From Auricularia sp. M13 (lineage: Eukaryota; Basidiomycota; Agaricomycetes; Auriculariales; Auriculariaceae), in contig CM073200.1 in NCBI GenBank assembly GCA_037042915.1, forward strand, positions 62,001 through 126,000: a stretch of DNA of 64,000 nt, in the 5' to 3' direction. The position numbers were made by a program, and so were the translations under genes. This document shows, piece after piece, positions 1 to 12,485 of this stretch (positions within the stretch are counted from its first letter, which is position 1; every line of letters begins with the position of its first letter). A model generated the notes under the pieces. The model searched no databases. It was not told where the DNA came from and saw only the letters and a list, made by a program, of their open reading frames with translations.

Positions 1-2249
<2,249 letters not shown>

Positions 2250-2500
2250 AATCTGGACCCCGTCGTAATTTCTCTTGTGTCGACTTCTCTACATGTCGTC
2301 GTTTTCTACTCGTTTCCTTCAATGAATGCAATGATTTAGACAGAGAACGGTGGATGAGTACGAGTGATGAAAGAAAATGTGTGATTGAGCGGATGTCCGT
2401 GAATGGACTAGATTCACGTGTGTTCGCACTCATTTACGGTTACCTCGCTCTTTTGACATCGGGCAGCGTGCAGGGCCAGCGTGCGGGCCATATATGCCAG

Positions 2501-4262
2501 ATGTCTGAACTCAAGGAAGGCCCCACACAACCCTCGCACGAGTGGAAGTTCACGCTGTCGCCTCTGAAGACGTTTAACCCGCTGTCCGAGATCGAGTGAG
2601 CGCATCCGCCGTACGCGTCGCCGCCGCCGCCGTCGCTGACCGCTGGCGCTCTGGCAGATTCGTGCCCAGCAATGTACCGCGACACCGACGATTACAGACG
2701 TTTGCCGTGGCGATGTGGGCGCTGCTCATTCCGATATGCATGGTCATATTCAACTTTGCTTGGTGCGCCGCGCTGCATGGTCCGCCTGCTAAGCTGACTC
2801 GCACGCGTCGCGGTGCAGCTCCATACCTGCGCTGTGGCCTTTTCTAGTCTTATATGGCCTGTTTATCTTCTTCGACGGGGCGCCGGAGCATGGCGGCCGC
2901 TCGAGCCAGTGGGTCCGCGGCATGCGCATCTGGAGATACTTTGCCGAGTACTATCCTGCTACGTTCGTTGCTTATATCCAGGTGCTTGGGTGGTGCTGAC
3001 TTGGCGTCATATACTGCAGCTTGAAGAAGGCATGTTCAAGCTTGCGCCTGGATTGTGCGTGGGCGCTTACTGACACTGCGACGCGCCGCACCGCACGTAG
3101 GAAACGGACCTCCCACCCGACCGTCCTTACGTGTTTGGATACCACCCTCATGGTGCGGGGTGTTATCGCGTGCACAAAGTGCTTGCAGCTCATACAGTAC
3201 ACTGCAGGCATCATTGGGATGTGCGTGATAACTGCGCGCGCCGGAATTCATCTTACACGCGCTCATCGTTCTCGGATATCAGGGGCGCGCTCGCGACGTT
3301 CGCAACGGAGGGCACGGGCTTCTCCAAGCAGTTCCCGGGCATAAAGCCGCACCTTCTCACGCTCGCGAGCAACTTCCGCATCCCGTTCTACAGGGAGCTC
3401 ATCATGATGATGGGCATATGCTCGGTGAGCAAGCGGTCGTGCATCAACATTCTGCGCCAGGGCAAGGGAAGCGCTATCACCATTGTGGTTGGCGGTGCGG
3501 CAGAAAGTCTGGCGGCAAGACCGGGCACGGCGGACTTGACGCTGAGGAAGAGGTAGGTTGCGGGCTAGCTGACCAGCACGATGACTAACTTGTCTTCTTG
3601 CTGCATGCAGACTGGGATTCATCAAGATTGCGATCCAGCAAGGGTATGTCAGATGCTCTCGACACTTCGCGCCTTGCTAAAGACGGCCGTCTGCAGCGCC
3701 GACCTCGTCCCTGTATTCTCATTCGGCGAGAATGACGCAAGTCGATCATCGTCAATAAGAACAAGCTGCTGATCATTGCTTTCGACTTTTCAGATCTATG
3801 AGCAAATGGCGAACGAAAAGGGCACAACGTTGTACGAAATACAGAAGAAGTTCCAGTCGGTCTTGGGCTTCACATTCCCGCTATTCCATGGGCGAGGATT
3901 ATTGAACTGTGAGCAGTTGCCAGCACCCGTTGCGTTACCACTGACCATGCCTTCTCGACAGACAACTTTGGCTTAATGCCCTACCGACGTTCCATCGTCA
4001 CTGTCGGTACGCATGTTGCATAGGCGTACTAGATTCCCCTGCTGAGTATGTCTAGTTGGTCGGCCTATACACGTGAAACAACACGATCGACCCAACATCG
4101 AGATGGTGGAAGAAATCCAGAAACAATATATTGACGAGCTCCTGCGGTGCGCTCCTCTTCATCATTCCAGCTTTCATAGGCTGACATGGGTCAAGAATAT
4201 GGAACACGTACAAAGACAGCTACGCGCGCCACCGGAAACGCGAGCTGCGCATCATTGAATGA
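2501..4262 (+). CDS. DGAT2: Diacylglycerol O-acyltransferase type 2 (DGAT2/Dga1 family)
   Basis: ER/lipid-droplet enzyme that makes triacylglycerol from diacylglycerol and acyl-CoA. Thirteen exons: 2501..2595, 2658..2762, 2819..2962, 3020..3029, 3101..3152, 3208..3220, 3283..3552, 3611..3643, 3697..3736, 3794..3908, 3962..4006, 4056..4146 and 4196..4262. They give 359 aa, normal for the family. N-terminal hydrophobic hairpin is at about residues 45-85. The signature FGYHPHG is followed by GIIGMGALATF, then FPGIKPHLLTLASNF, VVGGAAESL, VPVFSFGEND and FHGRGLLNYNFG. Two exons are microexons (10 and 13 nt). Two introns use GC donors (3030 and 3737). Without those choices the conserved protein cannot be read in frame. 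The end is RKRELRIIE. It converges on GatA with 126 bp between stop codons. Confidence 0.93.
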
Positions 4263-4388
4263 ACGCTCTCTCTCACTCCTTATCACTTAGACGCGGAAGT
4301 GCCTGTGCTGCCGTTTAGCTTACTGCTGCTGGTGTACTGTAACTCTGTTTTATTCGCTGGTTATGATTCGTTCATATATCGTATCGAA

Positions 4389-6302
4389 TCAATCTGCGTG
4401 TTGTTGCAAAACCTGCGCGATGTCGAGCAGGAGGCGGTCGGAGCCCCACTGGCCGACGAGGCTGACACCGACGGGCCAGCCGTCGCCTGCCAGGCCCGCG
4501 GGGATGTTCAAAGCGGGTAGGCCCGCGAGAGACGCAGGGACGGTCAACACGTCTTGAACATATGCATCGAGCGGCGGGGACGATGTCGCGTCCTTGAGGA
4601 GCGGCGCAGTACGAATCGCCGAGGGATGCAACAGCAGATCCACGCTGGGCGACGCGACCAAACCCTCGTCCTCCGCAGCCCGCCGGCAGTTCGGGAGAGC
4701 AAAGACGGCGTCGAAGTCGTCGATGATGCGCTGCCGCACGCGCGTGGCTTGCAGGAAGTAGTTGTCGAACGCCTCCGCCGTGAGGGCGTAGGTGCCCAGC
4801 AGGATGCGTTTGCGCACTTCTGCGCCGAAGCCGGCTGTGCGCGAAAGCGCATATATGTGCGATGCGCGCGTACGGTCGGTGTAGGTATCGGGCGGGACAT
4901 ATGTGCCTTTACGCGCGGAAGTGTGAGCGTGGCGAAATGAATGGAACGAAGGGGCCAAGTACCGTAGCGGACACTGTCGAACCGCGCGAGGTTGCTGCTT
5001 GCTTCGGCGCTTGCGATCACGTAGTATGCGCTCAGTGCGAAGGGTGTGGAGGGCAGCGAAACTGGGACAAGTGTCGCGCCTAGACGTTGCAATCGCGCTG
5101 CCATGTCGCGACAGCTCTGAACGATGGCCGAATTCAATTCAGTCGGGAAGTATTCCTGGGTAGATAGTTTGGTTTGCGTCGACATGTTCTCGAAATTGTC
5201 GAATTGAAGCTCACCTGCGGCACGCCTACGCGCACTCCCTGTAGAGAGTGGCCAAGTGGACGAGTGAACCGCTGGCCGAGTAAGCCTCGAACGCGCTGTC
5301 GCCGGTCATCTGAGGCTGATGTAGTATCTCGAGGGTCGTGCTGGGCGATGATATCTAACAATTTCGATCAGGGCATGACGGATGGCGAGTTGAACTTGAA
5401 AGCACCGAAGACCTCTCGTACATCTTGCGGAGATGTGGCCATGACTCCTACGCAGTCAAGGCTGTCGGCGTAGGCCACTACGCCATATCTACACAAATAT
5501 TAGCAATGTTGTTTCTGGGGTGAGCGCGGCAGGCTAACCTGCTGACAAGCCCGTAGGAAGGTTTGAGGCCATATATGCCACAGTATGACGCAGGTAAGCG
5601 AATCGAACCGCCCGTGTCTGTCGCCAATGCGCTGATCATGTTAACTTGCGAGACTCGTATAGGGATCGCAAGCATAACGCACGCGAAACACATCCGTGCG
5701 GCGACTGCAGCGGCGCTACCGCCACTGCTGCCGCCAGCAGAACGATGCTCCGAGTCTTGAGGTCCTTTGTGCGGGTTGACGACGACGCCATGTATACTAT
5801 GCGTGTTCAGCGACCTGTCATTCGTACAAGTCCCAGGTGAGTCCATGGCAAAGCAGACAGACCGCAGGCTTACCCCATGCCAAATTCGTCGAGATTGGTC
5901 TTTCCAACGATGGTGGCACCAGATGCTTTCAGGTACTTGACTACTGACGCGTCAAACGGGGATTTGAAGTTTTGCTGGAAACGGCGTCAATATCGCTGGG
6001 CGAACGGCAAGTACGCATACCAGCATTGCAGACGCGCAGGTGGTGTTCCATTCTGTTGTACATATGTTGTCCTTGACTGCGATCTCTCGACTGGAGCTAC
6101 TGGAAGGGCCTGTTCCATAGACGAGAGTGAATACATGGGCTACACGACGAGTGCTGGATGTACCTTCAGATTGGAACGCGACAAACGCGTTCCATTTTGC
6201 GTTACAGGCTCTCCTATTGCCGGAGAAGGAGCCAAGCCCATTTCCAGCCTGAGCCGCGGTGGAGAGGCATCGTCGCGCACGGTGCGAAGCTGAGGCGCGC
6301 AT
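4389..6302 (-). CDS. HER2: Mitochondrial glutamyl-tRNA(Gln) amidotransferase subunit A (GatA/Her2)
   Basis: Amidase-signature subunit of GatFAB/GatCAB, which converts Glu-tRNA(Gln) to Gln-tRNA(Gln) in mitochondria. Nine exons (low to high coordinate): 4389..4906, 4963..5155, 5215..5354, 5406..5488, 5539..5631, 5683..5814, 5874..5974, 6021..6109 and 6164..6302, giving 495 aa. The Lys-Ser-Ser triad is visible: Lys in EIAVKDN, Ser in [13 protein letters not shown], and the nucleophilic Ser in [23 protein letters not shown] and LLGTYAL are further family landmarks. The N-terminus [14 protein letters not shown] is Arg/Ser-rich with no acidic residue, as expected for a presequence. The start at 6302 is the only ATG that supplies it, but the first exon is the least certain part. 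It is divergent from GPATCH1. Confidence 0.92.
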
Positions 6303-6337
6303 CGGCCAGTCCCGTTCGCGGCTGATCAGTGACCACG
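6303..6337. promoter_or_regulatory. 35-bp gap between divergent start codons (GatA and GPATCH1)
   Basis: The two coding regions start in opposite directions only 35 bp apart, so both 5'UTRs and core promoter elements must overlap or lie inside the neighbouring coding sequence. No TATA box is seen in the gap. This is an inference from coordinates; transcription start sites are unknown. Confidence 0.5.
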
Positions 6338-9248
6338 ATGAGCAGGCTCAAACGGAAGCTCGAGACCGCCTTTGACGGCAACCTGCCCTCCAATCTCAAG
6401 CTCAACGAGAATTTCTGCCTTATAGGCACTCCGCTGCCGCCCCTGGAGAAATCCAAGGACACCGGCGAGTTCGTGCCGCTCTGGAAACAGGAGGTCTGCA
6501 TGTCCGCAAGGGAATCTGGGATCTCCATTGAATGTTAGGATTATATAGGTTCGCGACGAGAAGGGCAGACGACGACTTCATGGCGCATTCACCGGCGGCT
6601 TCTCTGCTGGTTATTTCAACTCTGTGGGCTCGAAGGAAGGTGTGCACAAAGTACGGAGTATTCGTAGGCGTGCGACTCATCCGGCATACAGGATGGACTC
6701 CGTCGACGTTCACGTCTTCGCGCTCAGAGCGTGCATCGGCGCGTGTTGCAAAGCCAGAGGACTTCATGGACGACGAAGACCTGGCGGAGATGCGCGAGTC
6801 TATGAAACTGGTCGACACAACCGAGGAAATGGACCTGACAGGTGGAACACAGGCCGAACTGAGAAAGCGGATGGGAGATGGGCCCAAAGAGTACGTGCAT
6901 GTCACTCTCTTCCTGACAGGAAGACTGACTGTTCCTCAGCGAGCTAACCAGCGCGTTAGAAGCGGCCCTATTGCCGACTACGCAAGATTCCGTTGGCGCC
7001 CGTATATTGAAGAAGATGGGTTGGCGGCCTGGCCAAGGCGTCGGTCCTCGTGTCACCTGGAAGCAGCTCAAGCAGCAGGATGCCCTGTCCTCCACGCTCA
7101 GCTCCTCCGAAATCGCCTCCACCGCGAAAGTGCCCGAGGAGCACGAGGAGGCTTCAAAGCACACCTACGCGCCTCGCGACACTAAGTTACCTTCATTTAC
7201 ACGCAAAACCAACAATCATGGCATTGGCTATACTCCCGGCGCAACGCTGCATGAGTCCCTGGCGGCCGCGAAGTCATCGACGGGTCCAAATATCAGCTGT
7301 AAGCGTTGATAAAGTCTCCCTTCGTTAAACTGAGGGTTCCGCGTAGCCGGATTTGGCCTCGGTGCACTCAATGACGCAGAAGAGGACGATATTGACATCT
7401 ATGACACCAGTATCGGGCCGTCTGGTAGTAGGAGGGCTGCAGCGTACGACATTCGGGACAACGATGAGGACGACCGACCTTCTCTGGGACCCAGACGTCC
7501 AAATCTTGCGAATGTTTCTGCCCATGCATCGGTTCGTGGATCGCGATTCGCCCGCAACACTCGCTCTAATAGTGGGCAGTCTACACTCGCAGACACATCC
7601 AATACCTTTCACAACGGCCAGCCGGTCGTATCAGGTTTCGTTGTGTCAACAAAGAAAATCTCTGAAGATACATGGTATGCTGTCTCGCCACTTAATATTG
7701 ACTGCTCTAACGAAAATTGGATTGTCCAGGTTCCCTATGCCCGAAGTCCCACCAGGATGGAAACCCGATCCAACCCGCGTATGGAAGCAGGACCAGTCTA
7801 TCGACCAACAACCTCAACCTCGACCGGATCGAATGCCGGGCAACTGGAAGAATACAATCACTGCGGACCAGCGTGGATCTATGCTGGGCGAGACGCCACT
7901 ACCGGCCGCACCGCGCTCCGTATTCGACTACCTGTCGCAGAAAGACCGCGACCGCCTGCGTGCGCTGGCGTCAGGCATCCCCAATGCAGCGCCACCGCCC
8001 CCCGTACCGATCGTCATCCCACCACTCGAACCGCGCGTCGCGCAGGCCGCGCTGAAGGGATTCCAGCCGTTCATGGCGGACCCCGCGAAGCAGCAGCGCT
8101 ACACACAGTACTTGCAGAGTTTCGCTGGCGGAAGCGAGGAGGTCGCAAAGCTCGCTCCGCGCCCGGGGCAGTCGAACGCCGACTTCAACCAGGAGGTCGC
8201 GGGCTTTGCGAATGCCGCGAAGATCTTCAAGCCCGTCTCGGGCGCGATGGCGTCGCGTTTTACCACTGCGTCCGTCGTAGAGAGTGGCCCGAAGGCGGTT
8301 GAGGGGCTGCACCAGCCCACGGCGTCTTCCTATCTCACACAGCCCGAGTCGGGCAAACCGGAGCCAGTGGAGAAGATGAAATTGGAGGACCCGCCGAAAG
8401 TGCAAGCTGCCAAGGCTGGCATGTTTGGCCCGCTCACGCGCGAGTGCGAGGTGTGGTTTCCTGCCAAGCTGCTGTGCAAGCGCTTTGGTGTTAAGGATCC
8501 GCACCCCGACGGCGCGGCGGCTGAAGCAGCAGCAGCAGCAGCATCACAGAAGCAGACCCTATTCGAGCAGGAAACTGCGCGATTGGCCGCTGCTAGTGCT
8601 AGTGCTAGCGCTGCTGTGGGCGAGGCGCCGAATGGGGATGGACAGGCGGAGATTCGGAAACCCGACCTGTCCAATGTCGGCCTTGGGGAGGACGAGACGC
8701 AGGGCCGCGATACGCTCACGTATGAGCGCCCTGCCATCGACATTTTTAAAGCCATCTTTGCCAGCGACGACGAAGATAGCGACGTTGAAGAGGCACCCCC
8801 TGCTGCGAGTGCGCCAGAAGCGGAGGCGGCGCCTGCAAAGGTGGAACCTGTCGAGCCGAAGCTGGAAGATGACGGCCCTGTCGACCTGGCGACTTTCCGC
8901 CCAACTTTCACATTGCGTGCGGACCGCGAAGGGCGAAAAGACAAGGCGAAGGACAAGAAGGACAAGAAGAGCAGCAAGAGCAAGGACAAGAGCGCTAAAT
9001 TCACACTTGTATCATTCGAGATGGAGGAGGGTGTCGAGGGCCCGCAACTTGCTCCACCGTCGCAGAAGAGCAAGGACGATCATCGGAAGAAGAAGAAGCG
9101 GACCCAGGTGAAGGAGCCTGAGGACGACGACGCGATGTGGGTGGAGGCGGAAGTAGCTCCGGCTGTCAAGTCGTTGGAAGCGCCTCCCGCGGACAATTCT
9201 TCCGGGGGGACAACGCGGGGACGGAAACGCGCAATAGATTTCCTGTGA
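6338..9248 (+). CDS. GPATCH1: G-patch domain protein 1 (GPATCH1/TOUGH family splicing factor)
   Basis: Nuclear spliceosome-associated G-patch protein; the family is thought to recruit DEAH helicases and influence splice-site choice. Six exons: 6338..6493, 6549..6639, 6692..6890, 6940..7298, 7347..7674 and 7730..9248, giving 883 aa. The N-terminal conserved block contains [20 protein letters not shown] and GSKEGWTPSTF. The G-patch is at about residue 155-200: [19 protein letters not shown]. The mid-region [13 protein letters not shown] and [12 protein letters not shown] are family hallmarks. The C-terminal third is charged, with a Lys-rich stretch and acidic blocks, and ends GRKRAIDFL. The ATG at 6338 is preceded by an in-frame GTG only. 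It converges on MAK11 (98 bp between stops). Confidence 0.9.
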
Positions 9249-9346
9249 GCACGTCCAAGTGCTGGACCGCTAGGAATGTAATATTATGGTGCGAGATATC
9301 AAGTACTTTTGAAATCCACGTTGGCAGCTGCCAGATGCTGTCAACT

Positions 9347-10786
9347 TTATGCGTCGGCATCCTGGGAGTCGCTTGCAGCCTCGTCTTCATCTCGAATTTG
9401 ATCTTCATTTGAGTCTCCCGCAGCATCGTCCCCATCGCCAACGTCTGCAGCAGAGCGTTTTCGCTTCCCGAGCGAAACAGCTTTGGAACTCGGGTTATCC
9501 GCGTCAGCGAACGCGACGCAGGTTAACCGCGTTCCCTTGGTGTCGTAGGACGATATGCATTCAATCGACACTGGTTCACTTCCGTCCTCTCTCGAGTCGG
9601 GCACGTCGCAAAGGTTGAACAGCCGTATGTGACCATCCGAGGAGACGGTGACGGCGTACACGACACGCGCATCTTGATCACCGTCTTCTACGTGTACGTC
9701 GACACTCTTGACGCTGTTGGAGATGCCAACAAAAATGGAGATGCTCGCGTGAGTATTTGAGGCATACGATGGGAGATCTGAATATAAAAATGCGCACCGA
9801 TTTGCATGGCCGATCAGCTTGGCAACAAGCACTGGCGACGAATCATGTTCTGATGATTGGGGATCCTGCTGCCTCGGAGCTGGTGTCGTGGCGTAGATCA
9901 ACACGCACTTATCCTCCGCAGCGACCAGCAGCAGCTCCCCATCGCCTTTGACCCGCGGAGCAAAGCGAATGTCGTGTAGCCGACTTGTGTGTGTTATTGA
10001 CGACAATAGCGACATATCCTGCAAACCATAGGTGCAAAAGGAGTCCGTTCAGCATGTGCGTCGTGCCAAAGATAGTGCATAGGTACCGTTTTGAAGATAT
10101 CAAGCGTAGATTGCGCCGTGACTGCGAACAGGTCGCCCGAGCGAGACCATCGAATCACTTCTCCCTCTGAAACCGGCATGCATATCAGTTTTGGGGAGCG
10201 CCGTCGCTGCGCGTGCGCGCACCTTTGCCAAGCTTCGTGCTTGCGGAGCCCTTGCCCCTCATCAAGTCCCACATGCGCAAGGTACGGTCCTTGCCTACGC
10301 TCAGCGCCGCCTTAGACGAGGGGTGCACGGCTACACAGTTGATGCGGCCCTTGTGGCCCTTCAGCGTGCGGAGCACGGCCCAGTCCCGCGCGTGGAAAAG
10401 ACATATTAAGCCGTCGTCGGACGCGGACACGAGATGCGAGCGCGTCGGAAAGGCCAGATACGTTATAGAGCCTGACGAAACGCGTTTCGTGAGCATTCTA
10501 GCGAGCTTGGCTGGCCAGACGCCAGGCGGACCGAGCGCGCACCGTCGTGCTGCACGAGCCCGCCGACCTCCTTCCGTCTTCTGAGGTCCCATATCTTGAT
10601 GATTTCGTCTGTGCTGCCCGTCGCCAGCCACTTGCCACCCGGTGAACCGGCCACAGCCTTGATACACGAGGTGTGCGCGGGGAATATGAAAAACGGCTTG
10701 AGCTTGGGCCGCTGCGCGTCGAGCGTGAAGTCTGGACGCAGTCCGTACAGAATTTTCTCGTAGGAGCCAGCAACGATCGAGAACAT
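9347..10786 (-). CDS. MAK11: WD40 ribosome-biogenesis protein Mak11/PAK1IP1
   Basis: Nucleolar WD-repeat protein needed for 60S subunit maturation (yeast Mak11, human PAK1IP1). Five exons: 9347..9713, 9798..10018, 10087..10166, 10223..10471 and 10543..10786, giving 386 aa. WD blades are visible as FPAHTSCIKAVAGSPGG..LATGSTDEIIKIWDL, LVSASDDGLICLFHAR and LKGHKGRINCVAVHPS..RTLRMWDLMRGK. The order of blades matches the family. The C-terminus is an acidic, lysine-flanked tail containing GKRKRSAAD. The start at 10786 gives MFSIVAGSYEKILYGL, the conserved family start; the frame stays open 33 codons upstream but has no earlier ATG. Confidence 0.88.
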
Positions 10787-11024
10787 GGTCCCCGGGTTCG
10801 CCGTCGGCGTCTGGGCTGCGGTCGAGAATGGGTAGCGCGTCGGAACGCGACCGACTCCGAGCGCCGGTTGTGTCTGGCCTGCCACTGCTGACTAAGCCAC
10901 GTGGCTGAATACCGACAGGGGAGAATTACACTGCTACCCACCGGATTATGAAAAGCCTATGGTCAGGCCGATTACCAGCAACCTGGTAAAAACGTTCCAG
11001 ATTCCCGTAGTCGTGTAAATTACC

Positions 11025-11042
11025 GAAAGTTCGTGAACTTTC
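11025..11042. repeat. Perfect 8+2+8 palindrome
   Basis: Arms GAAAGTTC and GAACTTTC are separated by GT. The half-site symmetry resembles a dimer-bound operator, but no binding factor can be named from sequence. Confidence 0.45.
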
Positions 11043-12426
11043 CCTGAGGTTTCCTGTAATAGGGCTCACAGGCCAGACACGAATAAAATATGCCTCCGCC
11101 CGTTAACTCCGTACCCTCAACCTGACCTGCTAGCAACGCGGTTTCGCCAGCAACGCGGCAGGGTGGAAGGTAAACGAGTGATAGATAACGGCACATGATT
11201 ATATTAAGGCAACATAAGCGTCTGTAACGGCGTACAGCGGGAGAGTGGGTATAGACAGCTCGACATGAACTACAGGGTGGAGAGGACAGTTTAGACTTAC
11301 TGCCGCACACAGCCTCCGAAGGGAACTACACTGAGTAGTCGGACGCGCGCAAGGGAGCTGCCCGTCGTTGCGGCACGAACAGCTCAACGCGAAGTGACAC
11401 GTCAGCAGAACTCCCACCCAGTGCCATGCTCGCAAAGGCTACACACAAGGCCGTACGGGCAGAGGGAAGCACGTAGCAACTGGGATGATGGGCGAGCGTG
11501 GTGAGCGACAGGGAGTGGGGAGGGAGCCTCAGCGTCTGCTGGGCAAGCTGGACTTGGCCGGGAAGAGAGCAACTGTCGGAGTGTCAACGTGGCCGAACTT
11601 GCCTTCTCGACCGGCGACGGCGTTGGGGACCGAATCCGCCGCACGGATCATCCGGCACGTTTGGTGCATGGGCAACCTGTGAATTGGGCTCGAAGATTCT
11701 GGTAATTTGCCCCACTACCAGAAATCGGGACAATTCAACCAGGCATCCCATAATTTCAGATTCTGAGTATCCCGTAATCGGCCGAATTATAGCGTTTCTT
11801 GTAATCGCGTGGGTGGCCGTGTATCGCCTGGTCATTCCCTCGTCTCACACAGCGATGATGAGCTCCCAGCGCGCTATTATGACTCGTAAAAGCATCGATA
11901 ACGCTGCCATCATGCAAGCCGCTCTATCACGCGAATGATCCCCAAGCTGTCATGTCAACGCCCAAGTTGAGCTCCTGAAACATCCGCTTCATCCTTCTAC
12001 GGCCTAAACATGGCTTCTGCTGCTGCTGCTGCTCGGTTGACGATGTAACTCTTGCACGGCCCCGATGGAGGAATCGTGTTTGCGGGGGAACAGAATATTA
12101 CTTGCGGTTATGTAATGTCCGTGTGCATCAATCCCGTGAATCTCGATCTTTTGTTGCAGGTCCTAGCCAGATAAGGCTGCGCCGTCCGTGCGCGAAGTAT
12201 CCCGGGCTCAGAGAGAGCGGCAAGATCTGCAGAGGAACCCGTTCCTGGACACAAGCAGCCACTGGGGCCTGCTTGCAGCGGGTGAGAAGCATGCAAACAG
12301 CATGACAGGCGTCAGACTCGAGCCAGGACAGGCACCATCAACCGGACATCGAGCGCATCCCATGCGGTTGCATCGGAATTTCCCAGCGGTGGCACTCGAG
12401 GTTCTTATCGTATTCTCGGCATCACA

Positions 12427-12432
12427 TATATA
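12427..12432 (+). promoter_or_regulatory. TATA-like box upstream of amino acid permease
   Basis: TATATA lies 54 bp before the permease ATG and is followed by a C/T-rich stretch that runs into the start codon, a common arrangement for strongly expressed fungal genes. Confidence 0.4.
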
Positions 12433-12485
12433 CCCGCCGATGCGCGCGCCGGACGAACCCACCCCCTCCTTCTTCTTCAACCGCC

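Larger units (their letters stand above)
10787..12485. other. 1.7 kb divergent intergenic region
   Basis: Lies between the MAK11 start (minus) and the permease start (plus). Open frames here are short and match no family I recognise. It holds an 18-bp palindrome at 11025..11042, a short inverted pair around 11696..11730, a CTG run near 12012, and a TATA-like hexamer before the permease. No tRNA B-box-like motif was found. Confidence 0.5.
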
